Shown here in pieces: positions 27,794 through 34,995 of a stretch of 64,000 bases of DNA (positions within the stretch are counted from its first letter, which is position 1; each line of letters opens with the position of its first letter). The translations under genes and the position numbers were made by a program. The DNA is taken from assembly GCF_003063545.1 (NCBI RefSeq), contig NZ_NESD01000001.1, positions 434,001 through 498,000 on the forward strand, given 5' to 3'. This stretch comes from Limnohabitans sp. Jir61. Its GTDB lineage: Bacteria; Pseudomonadota; Gammaproteobacteria; Burkholderiales; Burkholderiaceae_C. The notes beneath the pieces are model-generated. The model ran no database searches and was not told the origin of the DNA. It was given only the letters and a program-made list of their open reading frames with translations.

Positions 27794-28697
27794 TGGCGGA
27801 CGATTTGTTTTTGGCGCGGAGCATCATGGCTTCGACTTGCTCATCGGTCAGGCGGTAGTGGGCTTGCAGTCGTTGCAGCGTTTCTTGCTCTTCTTCAGAC
27901 ATATTGCCATCTTTGAAAACTTCACGCAGCTGAGCTTCAAATGCTGCCTTCTTGCGTGCCACTTGGTTTGAGAAGGCCGAGGCCACGATACCCGTCATGA
28001 TCGCGGCCATACACACGCCCAAAAAGCCGGTGATGAGCGCAATGGCTTCACCTGCCTTGGTCATGGGTTCAACGTTACCGTAGCCTGAGGTGATAGTGAC
28101 GATAGACCAATAGATCGAGTGGGGGATCGTGCCGAAGAACTCAGGTTGCTGATGGCCTTCAGCGAAATGCATCAACGAGGCCGACACGATGGTGGCGATG
28201 GTCAACAAGAACACCGCAGAGCCAAACGCTTGGCGTTCTGAATGAATGGCATGAAACAAATCTTGCAGGGCCGTGTTGTACTTAGACAGCTTCAAGATTC
28301 GCAGCAAACGTAAGACGCGCAAAATGCGCAAGTCCAAGCCTGGCAAGAACATGTGCATGTAGTAGGGCATGGTGGCAAAGAAGTCAACCAAACCGAATGC
28401 GCTGAACATGTATTCAAAGCGACCTTTCCAAGCGCCGCCGTTTTCGCGGCTGTACTTGGCGCCCAATGACCAGACGCGAGAGATGTATTCACCCGTGAAG
28501 AACATCACGCTCCAAAATTCCAACTCATGGAAGAACTCTTTGAATTCAGCGTGAATTTCTGGGACGGAATCAAGGATCACAGCCGAGCAGTTGACGAGCA
28601 CCACAAGGGTGATCATCCACTCAACGTAGCGGCTGGCCGTGTGCTTGGGCGAGCCGTCCAAGATTTCCATCAGGGAGGTTTTAAATCCTGTAGTCAT
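27786..28697 (-). CDS. Voltage-gated-like ion channel with atypical filter TSGYGN
   Basis: Paralogue of the adjacent 323-residue channel, 303 residues. S1 about 25-45, S2 57-77, S3 96-118, S4 121-139 (R124/R127/R130/R133/K136), S5 159-178, pore 190-211 and S6 214-243. The filter reads VTITSGYGNVEP: relative to TVGYGD, Val is replaced by Ser and Asp by Asn, while Thr, Tyr and both glycines remain. The C-terminal tail has the shared module DGNMSEEEQET...YRLTDEQVEAMM. A terminator hairpin lies just upstream, so this gene probably has its own promoter and heads the run down to DUF4337. Confidence 0.83.
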   Translation of the reverse strand: MTTGFKTSLMEILDGSPKHTASRYVEWMITLVVLVNCSAVILDSVPEIHAEFKEFFHELEFWSVMFFTGEYISRVWSLGAKYSRENGGAWKGRFEYMFSAFGLVDFFATMPYYMHMFLPGLDLRILRVLRLLRILKLSKYNTALQDLFHAIHSERQAFGSAVFLLTIATIVSASLMHFAEGHQQPEFFGTIPHSIYWSIVTITSGYGNVEPMTKAGEAIALITGFLGVCMAAIMTGIVASAFSNQVARKKAAFEAQLREVFKDGNMSEEEQETLQRLQAHYRLTDEQVEAMMLRAKNKSSANE

Positions 28698-28740
28698 GGC
28701 GAGGGTCTAACGAGTTTGATGTATGTCGTGTTGGAATAGA

Positions 28741-28772
28741 AAAGCGGCCACACATTGAAGCGTGGCCGCTTT
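28741..28772 (-). terminator. Terminator after the 546-residue channel gene
   Basis: Eleven-base stem AAAGCGGCCAC / GTGGCCGCTTT with a 10-base loop. Read on the minus strand it ends in TTTTCTATT, a moderate U-tract. It separates the two-gene unit 195-aa protein/tandem-VSD channel from the downstream atypical-filter channels. Confidence 0.82.
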
Positions 28773-28781
28773 GTTTGTGGC

Positions 28782-30422
28782 TTAAGCCTTACCTTGAATT
28801 TTTTGCCACAAGGCAAATTCGTTGGCAGTCAGGCGCTCGCCTTGCTGAGCCGCTTGGTCAAACTGCGTCGCATCCACTTGCACGCCCAGTTGTCGGATCT
28901 GGCCCAGCAACACTTTGTAGTGTTCCACGGCCAAGGCTGGGTTTTCGGCAATCTTGTGAATCGGCAGTGGGTTGCGCTCTTCGAGCTCGTGCTCTTTGAT
29001 CACCACTTCAATCAGCTTGTTCACTTCTTCCACGGTCAAGTGCAAGCGTTTGGCTTCAGCACGGATGATGGCGGCTTCCGATTCGCTGATGTGGCCATCT
29101 TTCAGGATGGCGAACAAGTTGGCTTTCAACTGATCACGTTCTTTGACCAACTCATCGCTGAAGGCCGAGGCCAACAACGCAGCGGGGATCGCGAAGATAC
29201 CAATACCCAACAGCGCCAAGACGCTGGTCATGGCACGGCCCATCGGTGTGACAGGTGAAATATCGCCATAGCCCACAGAGGCCAAAGTAATGACCGCCCA
29301 GTAGATAGAGGTAGGGATGTTCTCGAACTTCTCTGGCTGAGCGTCGTACTCAAACAAGTAGCCCAAGCTGGCGGTCAAGACCAACAGCAACATCATGATG
29401 AAGGTGGCAGCGCCCATAACTGGCCACTCGCGGACCACCACTTTGACCAATACCGCTGTGGCATCGCTGCCGCGGGTGAGTTTGAGCAATCGTGCCAAAC
29501 GGAAGACTCGCAAGAAACGCAAGTCGATCAGGTGGTGCAAGAACACTTCTAAGAAGAAGGGCAAGATGGCCAAGAAGTCGATGAAGGTGGATGGGTTCTT
29601 GGCTTGTTTGAAGCGACCCAAGAAGGCGCCTTTGTAGCCAGGCTCTTCCACGCAAGCGTACATGCGCATGAAGTATTCCACCGTGAAGATGGCGACAGCC
29701 ACTGCGTCCAGGATGACGAATTGCAGATGTAAAACGTAGTTGATGCTCTTGACCGATTCCAAGATCACGGCCATCACAGACAAGATCACCCACACACCGA
29801 TGAACACTTCAAAGATGTGTTGCATGGTGCCGCCGTAGTTGCTGGGGAAAACCAATGCATGTACTTTTTGGCGGAAGGTGCGGCCTTTGTTGAGTTCTTG
29901 GAATTCAGCAATGGCTGGAATCAAGACACGGAACAACTTCAAAATCCGCAAGAGTCGCAGGAATCGGAGCACGCGCAAATCGATTGGGATGAAGGCCTTC
30001 AAGTAGAACGGCGCAACAGCCAAGAAGTCGATGATCGCAAATGGGCTGGTGACGAAACTGAAGCGCGCATTTTTGCGGTTCTTAAACTCTTCGTCTTCGG
30101 GGGCCAAGTACAGACGCAAGGCGTATTCAATGGTGAACACAGCCACAGAGAAGATGTCGAACAGCTCAAACCATGTGCGGTAGGGCTCGTACACCGCTGG
30201 CACGTGTTCAAACATCAAGCTGAACAAGTTACCGATGATCAGATAGCTGATCCACTTGTCGAGTTCTTTTTGGAAATTGCCAGGGATGTTTGGATCCAGC
30301 AACCACGAGTAGAGCCACTTGCGCATGGGCAAGTTGCGGTCAATGTTGGCTTCCTCGTCTTGACCCAGAATGGAATGGACGTCGAGGTCTTCTAGGAATT
30401 TGTCTTGTTTAGGGGTGTGCAT
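28782..30422 (-). CDS. Tandem voltage-sensor potassium channel (VSD-VSD-pore), second copy
   Basis: Paralogue of the 530-residue channel, 546 residues. VSD1: S1 57-78, S2 84-105, S3 126-144, S4 148-166 with R150/R153/R156/R159/K162/R165. A linker without pore follows, with the same signature IPA..EFQELN..R.FR.K (168-186). VSD2: S1 204-222, S2 234-256, S3 278-294, S4 300-317. Then S5 333-356, pore with TLASVGYGD (379-387) and S6 394-422. The 120-residue C-terminal part contains DGHISESEAAI...LHLTVEEVNKL. The N-terminal 50 residues are acidic and cytoplasmic. It lies 8 bases after the 195-residue gene, so the two are cotranscribed. Confidence 0.86.
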   Translation of the reverse strand: MHTPKQDKFLEDLDVHSILGQDEEANIDRNLPMRKWLYSWLLDPNIPGNFQKELDKWISYLIIGNLFSLMFEHVPAVYEPYRTWFELFDIFSVAVFTIEYALRLYLAPEDEEFKNRKNARFSFVTSPFAIIDFLAVAPFYLKAFIPIDLRVLRFLRLLRILKLFRVLIPAIAEFQELNKGRTFRQKVHALVFPSNYGGTMQHIFEVFIGVWVILSVMAVILESVKSINYVLHLQFVILDAVAVAIFTVEYFMRMYACVEEPGYKGAFLGRFKQAKNPSTFIDFLAILPFFLEVFLHHLIDLRFLRVFRLARLLKLTRGSDATAVLVKVVVREWPVMGAATFIMMLLLVLTASLGYLFEYDAQPEKFENIPTSIYWAVITLASVGYGDISPVTPMGRAMTSVLALLGIGIFAIPAALLASAFSDELVKERDQLKANLFAILKDGHISESEAAIIRAEAKRLHLTVEEVNKLIEVVIKEHELEERNPLPIHKIAENPALAVEHYKVLLGQIRQLGVQVDATQFDQAAQQGERLTANEFALWQKIQGKA

Positions 30423-30430
30423 GTCAGACC

Positions 30431-31018
30431 TCAGAATTCAAATTCAGCAACTTTGATGGCGTAGCCACCTTTATCGCAAACGGACAAGCGCAATTGCATC
30501 TTGTAGTCAATGGGATCGGCGTCGATTAACTGAGAAGCCACGAAAGGGGTGGCTGAGCCGGGAGGCGTAGGCATCAAGTCTTCCAACAGAATCGCGCCCA
30601 TCAAGGTGCGGTCTTTGGGGTCACAAGCCGCCACAAAGTGTGGCGCCACGTTGAAGAATGGGTTGATCTGGTCTTTCAGCTCGGTGGTTTCCATGATGTG
30701 AGCCAAGCAAGCGCCCCATGTACCAGGCGTGCCAGGTTTAGCGTCTGCCGCTGGTTTGACGCCGCCCTTGCAAGCAGGGTGCTGTGTATTGGCTTCAAAG
30801 CGTGTGGTGCCGGTTTCGGTCAGCCAGGCGACCCAAGCTTCACCATTGCTTTTGGAGGTTTCAACCTTGATGGCTTCCTTGTAGTTGACGACTCCGAGCA
30901 GGGTGACTGCTACAACGACGAGAACTAAAAAGGCCAAAAAGAGCTTGTCTGCGGTGGTTGTGCCGAGGTTTTGATGCTCGGACGTGTGATCTGCGGAAGA
31001 TGCCATGGATATCGCCAT
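30431..31018 (-). CDS. Membrane-anchored extracytoplasmic protein, unknown
   Basis: The 195-residue protein has a short cytoplasmic N-terminus, one hydrophobic helix at about 26-45 (LFLAFLVLVVVAVTLLGVV) and a periplasmic domain with four cysteines (in HPACKGG, WGACLAHI, VAACDPKD and LSVCDKGG) that could form two disulfides. I do not recognise the fold. It may start at the second ATG (31006). It is the first gene of a unit with the 546-residue tandem-VSD channel (8-base gap), which makes a channel-associated sensor or auxiliary subunit a reasonable guess, nothing more. Confidence 0.72.
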   Translation of the reverse strand: MAISMASSADHTSEHQNLGTTTADKLFLAFLVLVVVAVTLLGVVNYKEAIKVETSKSNGEAWVAWLTETGTTRFEANTQHPACKGGVKPAADAKPGTPGTWGACLAHIMETTELKDQINPFFNVAPHFVAACDPKDRTLMGAILLEDLMPTPPGSATPFVASQLIDADPIDYKMQLRLSVCDKGGYAIKVAEFEF

Positions 31019-31162
31019 TGAAATGGTTGAAATCCGGCGGTTTTACTAGGTTTGAACAGCCGGGCGAAAGTGGCTTTGATGATATTCGCAAATGTTATGA
31101 ATTTATCGAATTAACACTAGATATTCGGCGAACTTGCTGTTTTTAATGAATATTAAAGATGT

Positions 31163-31193
31163 AAAAAAAGCCGCTTTTGAAGCGGCTTTTTTA
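31163..31193 (-). terminator. Rho-independent terminator
   Basis: Stem AAAAAAGCCGCTT / AAGCGGCTTTTTT with loop TTG. It follows the ABC permease gene on the minus strand and insulates the transporter operon from the ion-channel region. The 31019-31162 stretch between it and the 195-residue gene is AT-rich and should hold that gene's promoter. Confidence 0.9.
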
Positions 31194-31203
31194 TTTATCA
31201 AGA

Positions 31204-31980
31204 TCAATGGTTTTGTGAGCCTCGATGCGCCCAACCTGTGGTGTGTTTTTCAATCATGCTGAACAACTCGTACATGATCATGGCCATTGCGCCCACCACG
31301 ACTAAACCTGCAAAGGCCAAGCCCATTTGCATGGCTGAGCCTGCAGAAATCAGCAAGTAGCCAATGCCTTCGTTGGCGGCGGTCATCTCAGACACAGTGG
31401 TGCCTACAAACGCCAAGGTGATGGCGACTTTGAGCGAGCCGTAGAAGTAAGGCATGGAGCGGGGCAGGCCCACTTTGATCAACACGTCCCAGCGCTTGGC
31501 GCCCAGCACGCGCAACACGTCTTCGAGCTCGGGCTCAAGCGTGGCCAAGCCGGTGGCGATGTTCACCATGATGGGGAAGAAACTGATCAAGAAAGCTGTG
31601 AGGATGGCAGGGCCCACGCCAATGCCAAACCACACGACCAAGATCGGCACAAACGCAGCTTTGGGCAAAGCATTAAAGCCGGTCATGAGCGGGTAGACGG
31701 CGGCATAGGCCAAGGGCGAGCTGCCAATGACAAAGCCGAGCAAGACGCCCACCACGATGGCAATGCCAAAGCCCACCATGGTCACCCAGAAGGTGCGCCA
31801 AGCGTGGCCCGCAATGACGTCGCGGTATTCGACCATTTGTTCCCAAATGCGCAGTGGCGAAGGGAACACAAATTCGGACACGTTAAAGAGCGAACAGGCG
31901 GCTTGCCAAATCAGCAAGGTGGCCACGAGCAAGCCCCATGGGGCCCAAGTTTCAAGTTGTTTTTGATTCATGGTGTTCAC
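31204..31980 (-). CDS. ABC transporter permease (SsuC/TauC/ThiX type)
   Basis: Inner-membrane permease of 258 residues with about six helices and the EAA-like loop DVLIKVGLPRSMPYFYGSLK (about 165-185), typical of the nitrate/sulfonate/taurine family. Its start overlaps the ATPase stop by 4 bases, and a terminator follows. It completes an importer with the ATPase and the NMT1/THI5-like receptor upstream. The substrate is not specified by sequence, but the operon carries the purine-regulon operator. Confidence 0.9.
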   Translation of the reverse strand: MNTMNQKQLETWAPWGLLVATLLIWQAACSLFNVSEFVFPSPLRIWEQMVEYRDVIAGHAWRTFWVTMVGFGIAIVVGVLLGFVIGSSPLAYAAVYPLMTGFNALPKAAFVPILVVWFGIGVGPAILTAFLISFFPIMVNIATGLATLEPELEDVLRVLGAKRWDVLIKVGLPRSMPYFYGSLKVAITLAFVGTTVSEMTAANEGIGYLLISAGSAMQMGLAFAGLVVVGAMAMIMYELFSMIEKHTTGWAHRGSQNH

Positions 31981-32801
31981 TGCCCGAGGTTGGTGCCGTC
32001 TTTACGCATCGCGCCAATGTGGCCTCGCAGCTCGTGGACGATGTTGGTGAACTCGGGGGTGTAGGTCACCTCCAAGTCGCGGGGGCGAGGTAAATCAATG
32101 TCGCGCTTGACCACAAAGCGGCCTGGGCTCTTGCTCATGACATACACGGTGTCGGCTAAAAAGACGGACTCGCGCAAATCGTGGGTGACCAAGATGACGT
32201 TGAACTTTTGCATGGCGTGCAAATCACGCAAGATGCACCACAGCTCTTCGCGGGTGAAGGCATCAAGCGCACCAAACGGCTCGTCGAGCAACAACATCTT
32301 GGGCTCGTGAATCAAGGCGCGGCAAATGCTGGCGCGTTGTTGCATGCCGCCTGAGAGCTCCCACGGAAACTTGCGCTCATAGCCACTCAAACCCACGGTT
32401 TGGAGCAACTGAATGGCGCGGGCTTCGTACTCAGCCTTCTTCTCTTTGAAGTTGGAGCGGTAAGGCTCCACGATTTCCAAGGGCAGCAACACGTTGTCGA
32501 GCGTGGTGCGCCAAGGCAAGAGCGATGGGGACTGAAACGCCATGCCACTGATTTTGAGCGGGCCGTTGACGGGCTGGCCATCCACATAAATCTCGCCACG
32601 GCTGGGTTTCTTCAAACCCGTGGTGAGTTTCATGAAGGTGGATTTGCCGCAACCCGAAGGGCCAACAATGGCGATGAACTCGCCTTGTTTGACCTGCAGG
32701 TTGATGTCTTCCACCGCAAAGTGGTTTTGCGCCAACAACTCATCGTTGTAGGCAAGCCAGACGTTTTGAAAATCGACGAAGTGTTCGGGAGATGCGGTCA
32801 T
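31977..32801 (-). CDS. ABC transporter ATP-binding protein (SsuB/TauB type)
   Basis: Cytoplasmic ATPase of 274 residues with Walker A GPSGCGKSTFMK, Q-loop MAFQSPSLLPWRTT, signature LSGGMQQRASICRAL, Walker B MLLLDEPFGALD and H-loop VTHDLRE. It pairs with the permease (4-base overlap) and the receptor 15 bases upstream. All catalytic motifs are intact. Confidence 0.92.
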   Translation of the reverse strand: MTASPEHFVDFQNVWLAYNDELLAQNHFAVEDINLQVKQGEFIAIVGPSGCGKSTFMKLTTGLKKPSRGEIYVDGQPVNGPLKISGMAFQSPSLLPWRTTLDNVLLPLEIVEPYRSNFKEKKAEYEARAIQLLQTVGLSGYERKFPWELSGGMQQRASICRALIHEPKMLLLDEPFGALDAFTREELWCILRDLHAMQKFNVILVTHDLRESVFLADTVYVMSKSPGRFVVKRDIDLPRPRDLEVTYTPEFTNIVHELRGHIGAMRKDGTNLGQ

Positions 32802-32816
32802 GCAGCAGGGCCTAGA

Positions 32817-33851
32817 TTACTTCTTACCCTTGGGCAACACGTCGAGTTCTTTGGCGGTTGGCAAGAAAGAACCGTTCCACACATCGTCTGCTTTGACGCG
32901 GGTTTTGGTGTTGAACGCGTCAGACACTTGAGAAGCCATCAAGCTCAGGCGTGGGCCTTTGACTTGACCAAAGCCTTCAGCGCGTGCGTCTGGGCTGTTG
33001 ATGACGGTGTCGATGGCCAGCTTCAAGCGGCGTGTTTCGAGTTCGCTGTTGATGATGCCGTCGCGGGCTTTGACTGTTTCGATGGCTTTGGCTGGATCAG
33101 CGATCACGTCCTTTGCACCTTTGGCAAATGCTGCCAAGAAGGCTTTGAGGGCGGCTGGGTTTTCTTTGATCAGCTTAGGCGAAGCGATGATGGCGTTGCC
33201 ATACAGCTTCACGCCGAAGTCTGGGTATTGCATGACGACCACATCGTCAGCTTTGACGCCGCGGGCTTCGATGTTGAGCAATGACGTGAATGTGAAGCCA
33301 GTGATGGCGTCCACATCGCCACGGACCAACATGGTTTCGCGCAAAGGTGGGTCCATCGACACCCAATTCACAGCGCCGATGCTGTTGGCTTTGGCGAAGA
33401 TGGGGAATGCGCGACGGCCAGCGTCGAACACGGGCGCACCGAGCTTTTTGCCTGCCAAGTCGGCAGTGGTTTTGATACCAGATTTTTTCAACGCCATCAC
33501 CGAAGCTGGTGTGTTGTTGTAAACCATCATCACGGCTACAGGCTTGTTAGGTGCGTCTGGGTTGTTGGCGTGGAATTCCATCAAGGCTGCCAAGTCAGCA
33601 AAGCCAATGTCATAAGCACCTGAGGCCACGCGGTTGACCGCGCCGCCAGAGCCGTTGCCTGCATCGACGGTCACGTCGAGCTTGGCGTCTTTGAAATAGC
33701 CTTTGGCCACAGGCACCAAGAAGAAAGCGGCAGGGCCTTCAAATCGCCAGTCGAGTTGAAATTTCAATGGGGTGGTTTGTGCAGAAGCGCCTGCAAAACT
33801 GGCGGCCAGTGCCAAGCCGAGGGTGGTTTTGATGAAGGTGCGTTTGATCAT
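32817..33851 (-). CDS. ABC transporter receptor (NMT1/THI5-like)
   Basis: Periplasmic receptor of 344 residues. The signal peptide (RTFIKTTLGLALAASFAGASA) and mature start LKFQLDWRFEGPAAFFLVPVAKG place it in the NMT1/THI5/SsuA group, which binds pyrimidine precursors, riboflavin, nitrate, sulfonates and other small compounds. ATG at 33851 is supported by AGAGG six bases upstream; open frame extends further upstream but without signal peptide. A TTGTATACAA palindrome 117 bases upstream places the operon in the presumed purine regulon, so a purine-derived ligand is likely but unproven. Confidence 0.88.
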   Translation of the reverse strand: MIKRTFIKTTLGLALAASFAGASAQTTPLKFQLDWRFEGPAAFFLVPVAKGYFKDAKLDVTVDAGNGSGGAVNRVASGAYDIGFADLAALMEFHANNPDAPNKPVAVMMVYNNTPASVMALKKSGIKTTADLAGKKLGAPVFDAGRRAFPIFAKANSIGAVNWVSMDPPLRETMLVRGDVDAITGFTFTSLLNIEARGVKADDVVVMQYPDFGVKLYGNAIIASPKLIKENPAALKAFLAAFAKGAKDVIADPAKAIETVKARDGIINSELETRRLKLAIDTVINSPDARAEGFGQVKGPRLSLMASQVSDAFNTKTRVKADDVWNGSFLPTAKELDVLPKGKK

Positions 33852-33967
33852 GTGTGCCTCTGAAAAACAAAATAAAGAAAGGTGATTGCGTCCTACCTTG
33901 CAATAAAGGTGCCCATTGGAAAGCGCCTTTTTGCTCTTGCTGGGCGCGAATTGTGCGCGACTTTGGT

Positions 33968-33977
33968 TTGTATACAA
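33968..33977. promoter_or_regulatory. TTGTATACAA operator upstream of the ABC receptor
   Basis: A perfect 10-bp palindrome. The same core TGTATAC recurs upstream of the permease, GntR/uraH, xdhA and puuD. GntR/FCD-family regulators bind short palindromes of this kind, and one is encoded at 40874-41542. Confidence 0.72.
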
Positions 33978-34044
33978 GCTGACGACGCACCAACACGGTG
34001 AGGTGCACATCCGTGGTGCGCATCTCTGCTTTTGTTTGCACATG

Positions 34045-34071
34045 AAAAAAGCCAGCGCAGTGGCTGGCTTT
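34045..34071 (-). terminator. Terminator after the TerC gene
   Basis: Stem AAAGCCAGC / GCTGGCTTT with a six-base loop, followed on the minus strand by a run of six T residues. It ends the TerC transcript before the ABC receptor promoter. Confidence 0.88.
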
Positions 34072-34095
34072 GGAAGGGTTGAACAGCTGGGCGGC

Positions 34096-34785
34096 TTATT
34101 CAGTGTCCACAGTTTTGTGGTGCTGCGCTGATTTGAGTTTGCCCCAAGCCAAGACAATCACGGCACCAGCAGCCGCGCAAGCAAAGTGGAACCACTGGTT
34201 GGCTTGGCCGAATTCGCGAAGCACCACGTCGTTGGCCACAGTCTCGCCACCCACCCAACCGATCAAGCATGCACCCAAGGTGATGATGACGGGGTAACGC
34301 TCCATGAGTTTGATCATCAAGGTGCTGCCAAAGATCACCAGTGGGATGCTAATGGCCAAGCCGATGATCAACAGCACTTCATCGCCTTTTGCGGCAGCGG
34401 CCACGCCAATGACGTTGTCCAAGCTCATCACCAAGTCTGCGATCAGGATGGTGCGAATGGCAGAGAACAAATTACTGTGCTCGCTGGCTTCTTCTTCGTT
34501 TTCTTCTTCTGCTTCCAACAGTTGTGCACCAATCCACAGCAGAAGCAAGCCGCCGATGATTTGCAGGTATTCCAAAGCCATCAACTTGGCGGCAATCACG
34601 GTCAAGCCAATACGCAGCACTACAGCTGCGCCTGAACCGAACATGATGGCTTTCTTTTGTTGCTCAGGTGGCAGGCCGCGCGCAGCTAAGGCGATCACCA
34701 CAGCGTTGTCGCCAGACAAAAGGATGTTGATCCAAGTGATCAGCAGCAAGCCTAGCCAAAAGTCAGTGCTTTGCAGGTATTCCAT
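34096..34785 (-). CDS. TerC family membrane protein (YjbE/YceF-like)
   Basis: Integral membrane protein of 229 residues with about seven helices. Two family motifs with acidic residues inside helices are seen: LLSGDNAVVIALAARGLP near the start and LVMSLDNVIGVAAAAKGDE in the middle, separated by an acidic cytoplasmic loop (EAEEENEEEASE). TerC-family proteins are linked to metal, often Mn2+, export. Start at 34785 is supported by GGAG nine bases upstream. It is flanked by terminators and transcribed alone. I looked for a yybP-ykoY Mn riboswitch upstream and could not make one. Confidence 0.88.
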   Translation of the reverse strand: MEYLQSTDFWLGLLLITWINILLSGDNAVVIALAARGLPPEQQKKAIMFGSGAAVVLRIGLTVIAAKLMALEYLQIIGGLLLLWIGAQLLEAEEENEEEASEHSNLFSAIRTILIADLVMSLDNVIGVAAAAKGDEVLLIIGLAISIPLVIFGSTLMIKLMERYPVIITLGACLIGWVGGETVANDVVLREFGQANQWFHFACAAAGAVIVLAWGKLKSAQHHKTVDTE

Positions 34786-34943
34786 GTGTAATTTGCTCCA
34801 AGGGGGAATTTTTGTAACGGCAGGCCTCATGGGCTGCTCTTAATGAGTGATAAGTGTAACGGCGCTGTTTTGCAAGCATCGTTGGTATTACTGCTTATGC
34901 GACAGACCGTGGAAACACTAGGTACACAAAGGCTTTGGCCAAA

Positions 34944-34973
34944 TAAAAAGCCCGCTGCAAACAGCGGGCTTTT
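34944..34973 (-). terminator. Terminator after the xanthine/uracil permease
   Basis: Twelve-base stem AAAAGCCCGCTG / CAGCGGGCTTTT with loop CAAA, followed on the minus strand by T-rich sequence. Confidence 0.92.
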
Positions 34974-34995
34974 GACAAGCAAGTGCTTGAGGGGT

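Noticed and set aside
34786-34940. Possible yybP-ykoY manganese riboswitch before TerC
   Set aside because: The conserved stem and GGGGAGU-type segments could not be found.
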